Source: Phycisphaerales bacterium (GTDB lineage: Bacteria > Planctomycetota > Phycisphaerae > Phycisphaerales > UBA1924). Taken from it: a stretch of DNA of 34,584 bases. The notes under the pieces are model-generated. The model saw only the letters and a list, made by a program, of their open reading frames with translations, did not search any database and was not told the DNA's origin. Of the stretch, positions 1 to 7,587 are shown in pieces. Both the position numbers and the translations under genes were made by a program. Each line of letters opens with the position of its first letter. The first letter of the stretch is position 1. Location: NCBI GenBank assembly GCA_020853815.1, contig JADYYE010000146.1:1-34584 (forward strand), written 5' to 3'.

Positions 1-2
1 TC

Positions 3-121
3 TGACTTCGTGACTTCGTGACTTCGTGACTTCGTGACTTCGTGACTTCGTGACTTCGTGACTTCGTGACTTCGTGACTTCGTGACTTCGTGACTTCGTG
101 ACTTCGTGACTTCGTGACTTC
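3..121. repeat. Perfect octamer tandem repeat (tgacttcg), about 14.9 copies
   Basis: The unit tgacttcg repeats from position 3 without a mismatch, fourteen full copies plus seven bases, and may continue beyond the left edge. Each copy holds TGA, and because 8 and 3 are coprime every 24-nt block places TGA in all three forward frames. The complementary strand (unit cgaagtca) has no stop in any frame. The last copy supplies the GTG start of the yraN-family gene at 114. Diverged relatives recur at other gene boundaries and inside ileS. The perfect copies suggest recent slippage or expansion. Confidence 0.97.
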
Positions 122-566
122 CTCCACCTCTCTCAATCCCTGGCGGCGGTACTGGGCGGCGATCGTCGCGCGGTGGCGGCGGCGCGGGACGCTCGGGGCG
201 CGCGGCGAGCGGGCGGCGGCCACGTTCCTGCGCCGCGCGGGCTATCGCGTCCTCGGCAAGAACCTCCGCACCAACGTCGGCGAGCTCGACCTCCTGTGCC
301 TCGCGCCCGACGATCGCACGATCGTGTTCGTCGAGGTCAAGACGCGAAGGCGGGCGCCGGACCAGCCGGCCAAGAGTGCGGCCGCCACGCCCGAGGACGC
401 GATCACGCGCCACAAACGCGGCAAGCTGATCGCGGTGACGCGCGGGCTGGTGCGGGCGAATCACTGGGAGGCACGCCCGTGGCGGATCGACGTGGTGGCG
501 ATCGAATGGCGCGACGGCCAGCGGCCACAGATCAGGCATCACGTGGATGCGGTGAGGGGGAGGTAG
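114..566 (+). CDS. YraN/UPF0102-family nuclease-like protein
   Basis: This 150-residue protein has the layout of the YraN (UPF0102) family: a GARGERAAATFLRRAGYRVL segment at about residues 28-47, then NVGELDLLC (54-62) and VFVEVKTRR (71-79). The acidic and lysine residues of GELDL and EVKTR correspond to the D-(E)xK core of the endonuclease-like fold. The family's function is not firmly established; a role in DNA processing is usually assumed. GTG at 114 is the only usable start, because the upstream octamer array puts TGA in every frame within 24 nt. The start codon therefore lies in the last repeat copy and no Shine-Dalgarno is visible. The next gene downstream converges on it. Confidence 0.85.
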   Translation: MTSSTSLNPWRRYWAAIVARWRRRGTLGARGERAAATFLRRAGYRVLGKNLRTNVGELDLLCLAPDDRTIVFVEVKTRRRAPDQPAKSAAATPEDAITRHKRGKLIAVTRGLVRANHWEARPWRIDVVAIEWRDGQRPQIRHHVDAVRGR

Positions 567-590
567 AGGGCGGGGGCGGCGCTGGTGGGG

Positions 591-1289
591 TCATTCAACG
601 TAGCCGTCACGGGCGCACGCCGCGTACTCGGCGAGCCAATCAGGCAGCGGCGTAGAGGCGACGAAGCGATCGACCAGCGACTGAAGTTGGCGAGCGATGG
701 ATGGTTGCGACTCGGAATTCATGGAGTAGAGATGCCCGATGCCGTGGAGCGCACTGATGCGGCACGCGCTGGTGCGACATCGAAACAACGCCGCTTCAAG
801 CACACGCATGCCCGGTTCGATCAGGTGCGGATTCTCGGATCGAACCGCGACACACTCCAGCCCGTTCATATCCCACATCATGTAGACCTTGCCGTCCACA
901 TGATCGGTGAAGCGCAGATCGGAATCGGGATCCGAGCCTTGGCGACCACAGACCCGATCGAGGAGTTCGATGTAAAACGTCGAAAGCTCCGTGAGCAGGG
1001 CGGCCTGGGTCGACGCCGGCACGTCCCGAGCGAGAAAGACCCGCGTCATGTAGCCCGAATCCATGCTGAAGAGGAAGTCCACCAGCCCGCCGATCTGGTC
1101 GGGACTACACCGGTCCACAAGAAAACCGGGCGATGCGAAGAGCCGGTGCATCAGGGCGGCGAGGGCGGACGGTTCAATGAGCTCGAACCTCGCGATCCGC
1201 TTCTCCTCAGACTCGTCGGGATTGCGACTCTCGCGCGTCAGGCAATAGTGAAGCCACTCCTCAAAGCTCGGCGGGTTAGCGTCGGCCAC
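591..1289 (-). CDS. Hypothetical protein, second of a tandem paralogous pair
   Basis: This 232-residue protein matches no family I recognise. It resembles its upstream neighbour along its length: NPPS near the N-terminus, EWLHYC, a LMHRLFASPGFLV block, ADQI-like spacing, IWDM-like MMWDM, HLIEP, an ALFRCRTSACRISALHGIG block near residue 170 and LPDWLAEYAA at the C-terminus. Conserved Trp, His and Cys suggest a compact helical fold. No signal peptide or membrane segment is visible. Start is GTG at 1289, behind a strong GGAGG-type Shine-Dalgarno (ggaaggaggaaggc). It overlaps the upstream gene by 14 nt, so the two are probably co-translated. The overlap and similarity point to tandem duplication. 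Confidence 0.75.
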   Translation of the reverse strand: MADANPPSFEEWLHYCLTRESRNPDESEEKRIARFELIEPSALAALMHRLFASPGFLVDRCSPDQIGGLVDFLFSMDSGYMTRVFLARDVPASTQAALLTELSTFYIELLDRVCGRQGSDPDSDLRFTDHVDGKVYMMWDMNGLECVAVRSENPHLIEPGMRVLEAALFRCRTSACRISALHGIGHLYSMNSESQPSIARQLQSLVDRFVASTPLPDWLAEYAACARDGYVE

Positions 1290-2031
1290 GCCTTCCTCCT
1301 TCCAGCGACGCCGCGTACTCGTCCAGCCACTCCGGCAGCGTGTTCGCCTTGCGGAATCGGCGGACGCTCAGCTCCAGCCGACTCACGATCGATTGGTCCT
1401 TTCGATCTCTGTGCAACGTCATCACCTCCCATACCGCATTGAGCGCGCTCGCGCGACAGGCGGCGCTGCGGCACCGATGCAGAGCGACATCGATCACATC
1501 GAGCGCCGGACCCACCAAGTGAGGATGGGTTTCAGGAAACTGCAAAATCGGATCGATGCAGCCCATGTCCCAGATGGTGTGGACTGCAACGTCCACCCGG
1601 CTCGTCGAGGGCCATTCGACATCCGGCGACTTCCCATAGTCGCCACATACATCGTCGAACAAATCTATGTAGCACGTCGCGACCGATCGAACGCAGCGAA
1701 TCTGCAATTCGTGCGCCACTGTGTGATGTCGAATGCAATGGAAGTACTCCGACGCGACGCCGAAGAGAAACCACGTCGCGTCGGCGATCTGATCCGCGGT
1801 GTACTTCGTCACCAGGAAGCTTGGCGTCTCGAAGAGACGGATCATGTACGACGCGAGTGCCGTTGGATCAAACCATGTGAATCGACGGTGGCGACCTCGG
1901 GCTTCGTCGCCTCCATCATCGCCGCTGAAATCGGCGTACCCCTGCTCGAAGCAATAGTGCATCCACTCGAAATATCCGGGGGCATGGTTGCTCACCCACT
2001 TGTCAATGCTCGGCGGATTCGATTCGCTCAT
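1276..2031 (-). CDS. Hypothetical protein, first of a tandem paralogous pair
   Basis: This protein of about 251 residues is a paralogue of the gene that overlaps its 3' end. Shared blocks include SNPPS at the N-terminus, FEWMHYC, SYMIRLFETPSFLV, ADQI, a TIWDMG motif, HPHLVGP, ALHRCRSAACRASALNAVWE and LPEWLDEYAA near the C-terminus. I do not recognise the family. I chose ATG at 2031 because a GGAAGG element lies about 9 nt upstream and the paralogue starts at the equivalent residue; the frame is open to 2202, but that extension looks non-coding. It lies 161 nt downstream of the histidine kinase gene on the same strand and may belong to its transcript. Confidence 0.75.
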   Translation of the reverse strand: MSESNPPSIDKWVSNHAPGYFEWMHYCFEQGYADFSGDDGGDEARGRHRRFTWFDPTALASYMIRLFETPSFLVTKYTADQIADATWFLFGVASEYFHCIRHHTVAHELQIRCVRSVATCYIDLFDDVCGDYGKSPDVEWPSTSRVDVAVHTIWDMGCIDPILQFPETHPHLVGPALDVIDVALHRCRSAACRASALNAVWEVMTLHRDRKDQSIVSRLELSVRRFRKANTLPEWLDEYAASLEGGRRGRR

Positions 2032-2192
2032 GGCCCTGCCTTCCGCGCCGTGCAAACTGCTCTGATCCGCCCGCGATCGCAAACTCCAAACCCGGACCTT
2101 CCTCGCGGACTCGTCAGGTCCGGCGTCCAAATGCCGGGAAATCAGTGTGAGCCGGAGACGAGTTCTCCACTCGCCCGCATCAAGGGCGCCAC

Positions 2193-3791
2193 TCACACCC
2201 ACGCCTTCCGCCCCGACAGCGTGCCGCGGAACTTGGCTTCCAGCGCGGTTTCGGCGGAGCTGGCGGGATCGTATTCGACGGGGAGGATGAGGCTGAACAT
2301 CGAGCCGCGGCCGATGTCGCTGACGAGCTGGATTTCACCCTGGAGGATGGTGGCGAGTTCGCGGGCGATGGAGAGGCCGAGGCCCGTGCCGCCCTGGCCG
2401 CGAGTGTGCCCGCCGTCGAGCTGGTGGAACTTGTCGAAGATGCGGGCGTGTTCCTCGCGGGGGATGCCCGGGCCGTTGTCGATCACGCTGACGCGGACGC
2501 GTTCGGGATCGGAGGAGGCGAGGCGCTCGACGCGGACGATGATGGTGGGCGTCTTTCCGCCGGGCGGGGCGGCCTCGGTGAACTTGACGGCGTTGGACAG
2601 GAAGTTGAAGACGATCTGCTGGAACTTCTTCACGTCGGTCGAGACCATGGGCACGTCGTCGCTGGCCTCGAGCTTGACCTGGATGCTCTTGCGTTCGGCC
2701 TGGGGCCAGATCAGGCCGATCAGCCCCTCGCACGCGTCGCGGAGCGAGACTTTCTGGGCGTGGACCTCGACCTTGCCGGCTTCGATCTTGGCCATTTCGA
2801 GCAATTGATTGATGAGGTCGAGCAGGCCGCGCCCCGCGGTGAGGATGCGATCGACGTAGCGCAGTCGCTTGGCCTGCACGGGCGTGGGCTCGGCGTCGCC
2901 CACGTCGGCCTTGGCGATCTCGCCCAGCAGTTCCGCGAAGCCGATGATCGAGTTGAGCGGCGTGCGCAGCTCGTGGCTGATGTTCGCCAGGAACTCGCCC
3001 TTGACGCGGGCGGCGTCGTAAAGCGCGACGTTGGCCTCGCGCAGCTCGTTGATCTTGAGGTCGAGGGCGGCGTTGATGCCGCGGAGCTGTTCCTGGCCGG
3101 CCTGCAGGTCCGAGAGCATGACGTTGAAGGTGTCGGCGAGCTCCTCGAACTCATCGCCGGTCTGGATGTCGGAGCGGATCAGGAGGTTTCCCTCGCGGAC
3201 GCGCTCGGCGGTGTCCTTCAGCGAGCGGACGGGGCTCAGGATGAGGCGGTGCGTGATGAGATAGAACGCGAGCATCGCGACGCCCAGCACGACCGAGCCG
3301 GCGCTGATGAGGTACGCGCCGTTGATGAGCAGGAGTTCGGTCGCGGGGATGGAACGGCGCTGCAGGAGGACGATGCCCTCAAGGCCGTCCTTGCCGCGGA
3401 CGGCCTGGGCGTATCGGTACTCGCGTGTGAGGCCTTCCCAGCGCGGGCCGTGGAGCTCCTCCGCGCCGGCATCACCCTCAAAGGTCTCGATCGCGCGGGC
3501 GACGAACTCATCCTCGCCGGCGCGGGCGCGGGCCTGGTCGACGGAGATTCGGCGGGCGCTGATGCCGGCGCGCTCGGAGGGCGTTTCGCTGTAGCCCGCC
3601 AGCCCGCCAGTGGAGTCGCGGTCGAGGCGGTCCCAGATCTGGGCCATGCGTCGCGAGAGCTCGAGCTGCCCGTCGTCGACGAGGTTGTTCATGCGGAGCC
3701 AGGGGGCGGCGGCGGTGGCGAGCACGGTGAGGACGACCGCGCCGCCGAAGAGGAGAAGGCACTTGTTGGCCAGGGAGATCCGACGCCGCAT
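2193..3791 (-). CDS. Membrane-bound sensor histidine kinase (HAMP-HisKA-HATPase)
   Basis: This is a 532-residue transmembrane histidine kinase. An N-terminal membrane helix (about 10-30) and a second (about 155-180) flank an extracytoplasmic segment of roughly 120 residues with no recognised domain. A HAMP linker follows (about 181-235), then a short coiled coil. The HisKA motif SHELRTPLN has the phospho-acceptor His at 273. The ATPase domain shows the N box (NFLSNAVKF, Asn400), DNGPG (438-442) and GGTGLGL (467-473). All catalytic boxes are intact. No receiver gene is adjacent; the neighbours on this strand are the two unknown paralogues, so its partner is unknown. The gene may be transcribed without a leader: TAGACT lies 6 nt before the ATG and no Shine-Dalgarno is seen. 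Confidence 0.93.
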   Translation of the reverse strand: MRRRISLANKCLLLFGGAVVLTVLATAAAPWLRMNNLVDDGQLELSRRMAQIWDRLDRDSTGGLAGYSETPSERAGISARRISVDQARARAGEDEFVARAIETFEGDAGAEELHGPRWEGLTREYRYAQAVRGKDGLEGIVLLQRRSIPATELLLINGAYLISAGSVVLGVAMLAFYLITHRLILSPVRSLKDTAERVREGNLLIRSDIQTGDEFEELADTFNVMLSDLQAGQEQLRGINAALDLKINELREANVALYDAARVKGEFLANISHELRTPLNSIIGFAELLGEIAKADVGDAEPTPVQAKRLRYVDRILTAGRGLLDLINQLLEMAKIEAGKVEVHAQKVSLRDACEGLIGLIWPQAERKSIQVKLEASDDVPMVSTDVKKFQQIVFNFLSNAVKFTEAAPPGGKTPTIIVRVERLASSDPERVRVSVIDNGPGIPREEHARIFDKFHQLDGGHTRGQGGTGLGLSIARELATILQGEIQLVSDIGRGSMFSLILPVEYDPASSAETALEAKFRGTLSGRKAWV

Positions 3792-3797
3792 GGGAAT

Positions 3798-3803
3798 AGT
3801 CTA
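3798..3803 (-). promoter_or_regulatory. Possible -10 element of the histidine kinase gene (leaderless)
   Basis: On the minus strand TAGACT fits the TAnnnT pattern and ends 6 nt before the ATG at 3791, which would put the transcription start at or next to the start codon. No good -35 is visible about 17 nt upstream. The similar spacing before the genes at 4970 and 32831 is the main support. Confidence 0.25.
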
Positions 3804-3826
3804 GAGCGGATTCGAGATTGACCTCA

Positions 3827-3875
3827 CGGGAGCGGGAATGGGGAGTGGGGAATGGGGAGTCGGAAGTGGGAGAAC
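3827..3875. repeat. Heptamer tandem repeat (gggaatg/gggagtg)
   Basis: Seven 7-nt units run in phase: cgggagc, gggaatg, gggagtg, gggaatg, gggagtc, ggaagtg, ggagaac. The array fills the spacer between the divergent histidine kinase and ferredoxin-NADP reductase genes. The same units occur inverted at 10754-10788. Confidence 0.85.
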
Positions 3876-3959
3876 GCCGCGACCTGAATGGAGCTCGCGG
3901 CAGGTTCGCAGTCAGCGAATTGCTCCTTGCCCCATCCCCTGCGTTGGGAACAATCGGGC

Positions 3960-4925
3960 ATGAAAACCGAGACCGGCCCGCAGATGCCCGACGTCAGGAT
4001 GCACCTGGCGAACCCCGCCAATCCGGTGACCGCGACGGTGGTGGAGACATCGCGTTGCACGCTTGGGACGGGTCGCGGCGGGGCGGCCAAGGCCGCGGGT
4101 GTGGTGCGGCATATCTCGTTCGACATCACGGGCACGCCGCTGGCGGGGTCGTTCCGCCCGGGGCAGTCGTTCGGCGTGATCCCGCCGGGGGTTGACGCCA
4201 AGGGCTCGCCGCACAAGCTGCGGTTGTACTCGCTCAGTTCGCCCTCGCGCGGCGAGGACGGCAAGGGCAACGTCGTTGCGACGTCGGTCAAGCGGGTGAT
4301 CGACGAAGAGTGGGAAACCCACAAGCTCTTCCTCGGCGTGTGCAGCAACTATCTCTGCGACCTTAAGCCGGGCGACAAGGTGCTTCTCACCGGCCCGAGC
4401 GGCAAGCGGTTCGTGCTCCCCAGGAACCCGGGCGAGCACGACTACGTCTTCTTCGCGACGGGCACGGGTATCGCGCCGTTCCGCGGCATGGTGATGGACC
4501 TGCTGGAATCCGGCGCCGCGTCGAAGGTCGTGCTGGTGATGGGCTCGGCGTATTCGTCGGACCTGATCTATCACGAGCAGTTCGAGGCGCTGGCCGCGAA
4601 GCACACGAACTTCACCTACCTCCCCACCATCTCGCGGCATGTGGGCCCGGCGGCGGATCGCACGCTGTATGTGCAGGACCGGCTGACAACCCATGGCGAC
4701 TTGCTCACATCCCTGCTCTCGTCGGAGCGCGGGCTGATCTATGTGTGCGGGATCGCGGGGATGGAGATGGGCATCCTGAAGGGGCTGCACGCGTCACTCT
4801 CGCCCGAGGCGTTCGGGCAGTACCTTCAGACGGACGCGGAATACCGGGACCCCAAGACCTGGGACCGCAAGCTGCTGAGCCGCAAGATCAATCCGACGAG
4901 GCGGGTGTTCCTCGAGGTTTACTAG
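3960..4925 (+). CDS. Plant-type ferredoxin-NADP(+) reductase
   Basis: This 321-residue FAD flavoprotein exchanges electrons between ferredoxin or flavodoxin and NADP(H). Family motifs appear in order: the FAD-binding RLYSLSS (88-94), GVCSNYL (126-132), the NADP-binding ATGTGIAPFRG (166-176), CGIAGMEMGI (263-272) and an aromatic C-terminus ending EVY with Tyr321. The GVCSNYLCDLKPGD stretch and the C-terminal tyrosine mark the plant/cyanobacterial (PetH-like) type rather than the bacterial Fpr type. ATG at 3960 is preferred; an in-frame upstream start at 3888 would add 24 residues with no family match. No strong Shine-Dalgarno is present. No ferredoxin gene lies nearby, so the physiological partner is unknown. 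Confidence 0.93.
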   Translation: MKTETGPQMPDVRMHLANPANPVTATVVETSRCTLGTGRGGAAKAAGVVRHISFDITGTPLAGSFRPGQSFGVIPPGVDAKGSPHKLRLYSLSSPSRGEDGKGNVVATSVKRVIDEEWETHKLFLGVCSNYLCDLKPGDKVLLTGPSGKRFVLPRNPGEHDYVFFATGTGIAPFRGMVMDLLESGAASKVVLVMGSAYSSDLIYHEQFEALAAKHTNFTYLPTISRHVGPAADRTLYVQDRLTTHGDLLTSLLSSERGLIYVCGIAGMEMGILKGLHASLSPEAFGQYLQTDAEYRDPKTWDRKLLSRKINPTRRVFLEVY

Positions 4926-4934
4926 CTTGCGGGC

Positions 4935-4963
4935 TTGTTCCGGGCGGGCGAGTCGGCTCTACT
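4935..4963 (+). promoter_or_regulatory. Possible promoter for the beta-lactamase-like gene
   Basis: TTGTTC (4935-4940), a 17-nt spacer and TCTACT (4958-4963) sit 6 nt before the ATG at 4970. A transcript would be leaderless, in agreement with the lack of a Shine-Dalgarno. The -35 match is weak, so this is tentative. Confidence 0.3.
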
Positions 4964-4969
4964 GGCGGG

Positions 4970-6139
4970 ATGTCGATCGTTCCCGGGATCATTCGGCGCA
5001 CGCACGCGCTGGCGCATCGCGCCGGCTTGGTGCGCGATCCATTCCGGCGCGCCGGCGGTCGGCTCGAGCGCCTGCTCGACACGCGAATCCCGGAGGTTTT
5101 CGAGCGATCCAGCGTGCCGGGGATGTCGATCGCGGTGCGGTTCGATTCCGGGCCGCTGATCGAGCGTCAGTTCGGCGAGGCCTCGATCGAGACGCGCGAG
5201 CCGGTCACGCCGGGCACGTCGTTCCTGGTGCTGTCGCTGAGCAAGAGCATCACGGCAATGGTGGCGTTGCTTCTGGCGCAGCGCGGCGTGCTGTCGCTGG
5301 ACACCCCGGTGCTCTCGCTCGCAGGTGACTTTGCGATTCCGCCCGAGCGGCTCGGGGGCGTCGATCTCTCGCGCATCACGGTGCGGCGCGTCCTCTCGCA
5401 CACCAGCGGCCTGAATCGCACGCGATTCGACTGGCGCACCGATCCCACCCCCATCCCCGCGATCCAGATTCTGCGCGCGGTCGACGGCTCGAATGAGCCC
5501 CTGGCGATCACGAGCCATGTGGGACGCGGACCTGTGTATTCCAGCGGCGCGTTTCTCCTGCTGCAGCACGCCATGGAACGGGTGACGGGGAGGCCTTTCG
5601 CGACTTTGGCGGACGAACTGGTGCTGCGGCCATTCGGGATGAACGACAGCACCTTTGATCCCCGGCGCGCCGGAGGCGTGTCGCGTGCGCACGCAAACCG
5701 AACCACGATTCACCCGCGGACATGGCCGACGTGCGAGGCCTCGGGCGGGCTGATCAGCACACCCCGGGACCTCACTCGGTTCTTCGTCGCCCTGTTGCCG
5801 CGGTCGGGTTCACCGCACCCCGAGCTTTCGCCCGCGCTGGCGTCGCTGATGACCTGCCCGGCCGCGAGCGATCCGAAGCTGGGAGTCTGCTCGCTGGGGC
5901 TCTTTCTGCACCGACGCCGATCGGACACGGAGTTTTTTCACGCGGCGTTCAAGGAGGGCTGGTGGTCGTGGGGTGAGGGGCTGGTCCGCCGGCGGGCGGC
6001 CTTTGCCATCTGCACCAACGCCGACGCCGGGAAGGAGCTGGTCAAGACGGTCTCGATGCTGATCCGCCAGGTGATTCTCGACTCGGCCTTGGAAATACGT
6101 CCGAGTTCGGAGGGCCGGGGCGACACCCGGCCGGATTGA
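4970..6139 (+). CDS. Serine beta-lactamase-like (class C / penicillin-binding fold) protein
   Basis: This 389-residue protein belongs to the serine beta-lactamase-related superfamily, whose members include esterases, D-aminopeptidases and peptidases as well as lactamases. The catalytic SxxK reads Ser89-Leu-Ser-Lys92 in the context LSLSKSITAMVALLLAQRG. The second motif is Tyr190-Ser-Ser (PVYSSGAFLLLQ), as in the YxN/YSN position. Between them lies the family segment RRVLSHTSGL (139-148). The third motif, normally HxG or KTG near the C-terminus, is not obvious; HAAFKEGWWSWG sits where it is expected. No clear signal peptide is seen, though the first 35 residues are basic. ATG at 4970 is 44 nt after the reductase stop. 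Substrate is unknown and resistance should not be assumed. Confidence 0.85.
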   Translation: MSIVPGIIRRTHALAHRAGLVRDPFRRAGGRLERLLDTRIPEVFERSSVPGMSIAVRFDSGPLIERQFGEASIETREPVTPGTSFLVLSLSKSITAMVALLLAQRGVLSLDTPVLSLAGDFAIPPERLGGVDLSRITVRRVLSHTSGLNRTRFDWRTDPTPIPAIQILRAVDGSNEPLAITSHVGRGPVYSSGAFLLLQHAMERVTGRPFATLADELVLRPFGMNDSTFDPRRAGGVSRAHANRTTIHPRTWPTCEASGGLISTPRDLTRFFVALLPRSGSPHPELSPALASLMTCPAASDPKLGVCSLGLFLHRRRSDTEFFHAAFKEGWWSWGEGLVRRRAAFAICTNADAGKELVKTVSMLIRQVILDSALEIRPSSEGRGDTRPD

Positions 6140-6345
6140 TGCCCTCAATCCGGGATAGGCCGCAACCGTCCGAGGAGTTGCGGCGGATCAACTCTGCACC
6201 GGGGTCGGGAATACCGATCGGACCCCGATCGTTTGACCCCTGTCGTGGGCGTTGGTAGCTTGCCACGCCTATCGTCGGTTTCGTGGAACGCCCGTGCCTG
6301 CGCCGGGACGACGGTTTTGGCTTCTCTCGATCGCGCGATATCACC
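6140..6345. other. Intergenic region with a candidate promoter
   Basis: This 206-nt spacer separates the beta-lactamase-like gene from the secreted helical protein. I see one plausible promoter (6233-6261) and no gene, repeat or clear terminator. Confidence 0.5.
6233..6261 (+). promoter_or_regulatory. Candidate sigma-70-type promoter
   Basis: TTGACC (6233-6238), 17 nt, then TAGCTT (6256-6261). The -35 matches five of six consensus bases and the -10 three of six. It would give a leader of about 80 nt before the ATG at 6346. Confidence 0.35.
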
Positions 6346-7485
6346 ATGACGACTCAGTCATTTCTTCAGCGACGTGTCGGATCGGGCCTCGGGTGGCGCC
6401 GCGTGCTCCCGCCCGTCGCCGCCCTGCTGCTCTCGTTGGCCGCTCCGGCACTGGCGCAGACCAACGACCTTCCCTCCAACCTGGTCCGCGCCACCGCGAC
6501 GCTTTCCGCCGCTGATGAGGACGCACTGAAGAAGTACGTCGACCTCTCGATCGCGGACCTTGGGAGCGACGATCCGGTGAAGGTGAAGCGTGCCCGCACG
6601 GAGCTTCTGAAGCCCTTGACCGACGCCGAGGTCGGGGCCCCCTTCCGCTTGTCGTACTCCAAGGTGCTCGAACCGGCGCTTTCGCCGCTCGTGAAGGACA
6701 AGCGCGAGTTGGTGGCGGGCAATTCGCTGCGGATCGCGGGCGAGGTCGCGTCGACATCGTGCGCCGCGCTGGTGCTCTCGCAGCTTGATCGCGCGGAGCC
6801 TTCGGTTCGATTCCTCGCGGTGCAGGCGCTGGCGCGGACGATCGAGGCCGTGGGGCGCACCACCCCCGCGATCGACCTCGAATCCTGCAACCGGATCATG
6901 AGCGAGGTCGGCGCTCGCCTGGAAAAGGAAAAGGACGCGTGGGTCGCGGACATCATGGTCCGCACGCTGGCCGCCGGCGTAAACGTCTCGCGCGAGAAGT
7001 TCGACTCCCTCCCCGCCAAGGCCTTCAGCGAACTCTGCAAGCGCACCGGGGACCGCACGCGGACCTTGTGGAACGGCGAGCTCGATGATTCCTGGGCCGA
7101 CACCCTCGTCGTCGCCGGCTCGGCGGTGCGCGATCGACTGACGACGGTGGGCACCGCGGCGCTCCGCGACGAGGCCCGCAACGACGCGCTGCGCCTGGCG
7201 GGCGACATGCTGGCGTACCTCAAGCAGGCCATCGACGCCAAGTCCCTTCCCGCCGGGCAGGCCGACGCCCGCGAGCGACCCCGCCAGATCGCGGCCCTGG
7301 CCGAGGCGATCGTCGCCCTGGCGGCCCCGGAAGCGACGCCGAAGCAGTCGATGGCGGACCTCATCAAACGGGCCGACGCCGCGGGCGACGCCGGGTTCCT
7401 CGACGGGGCGTCCCTCCTCATCGGCGCCGACGGAGCGCTGGTCAAGAAGTTTGGCCTCCCGGCGTCGCGCTTCACGAAGAAGTGA
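6346..7485 (+). CDS. Secreted alpha-helical (HEAT-like) protein of unknown function
   Basis: This 379-residue protein has a classical signal peptide: basic residues at 9-19, a hydrophobic core around 22-34 and an Ala-Leu-Ala cleavage site before Gln38. The mature part is rich in Ala, Leu, Arg and Asp. Segments such as LVAGNSLRIAGEVAS and SVRFLAVQALARTIEAVG look like paired helices of HEAT/ARM type, which usually serve as binding scaffolds. No catalytic motif is seen. ATG at 6346 immediately precedes the signal peptide; the open frame begins at 6283. The gene lies 102 nt upstream of the solute-binding protein gene on the same strand, but a repeat fills the gap and I cannot show that they are linked. 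Confidence 0.75.
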   Translation: MTTQSFLQRRVGSGLGWRRVLPPVAALLLSLAAPALAQTNDLPSNLVRATATLSAADEDALKKYVDLSIADLGSDDPVKVKRARTELLKPLTDAEVGAPFRLSYSKVLEPALSPLVKDKRELVAGNSLRIAGEVASTSCAALVLSQLDRAEPSVRFLAVQALARTIEAVGRTTPAIDLESCNRIMSEVGARLEKEKDAWVADIMVRTLAAGVNVSREKFDSLPAKAFSELCKRTGDRTRTLWNGELDDSWADTLVVAGSAVRDRLTTVGTAALRDEARNDALRLAGDMLAYLKQAIDAKSLPAGQADARERPRQIAALAEAIVALAAPEATPKQSMADLIKRADAAGDAGFLDGASLLIGADGALVKKFGLPASRFTKK

Positions 7486-7489
7486 GCGG

Positions 7490-7525
7490 GACAGCAGCGA
7501 AGCAGCGAAACTGGGAAGAAGAGAA
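7490..7525. repeat. Short diverged octamer repeat (cagcgaag type)
   Basis: After the stop at 7485 the sequence reads cagcgaag, cagcgaaa, ctgggaag, aagagaac in 8-nt phase. Its complement (tttcgctg, cttcgctg) matches the octamers at 29813-29860. Confidence 0.6.
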
Positions 7526-7587
7526 CACGCCCGTACTGAAGTTCCGGCCGCTGAACGAATCGCGGAGCGATTGACGGATCGATCCTC

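Noticed and set aside
1-121. CRISPR array
   Set aside because: The octamer is contiguous with no spacers, and no cas gene is present.
5135-5165. tRNA T-loop-like ggttcgattcc
   Set aside because: It lies inside the beta-lactamase-like gene and no acceptor or anticodon stem can be built around it.
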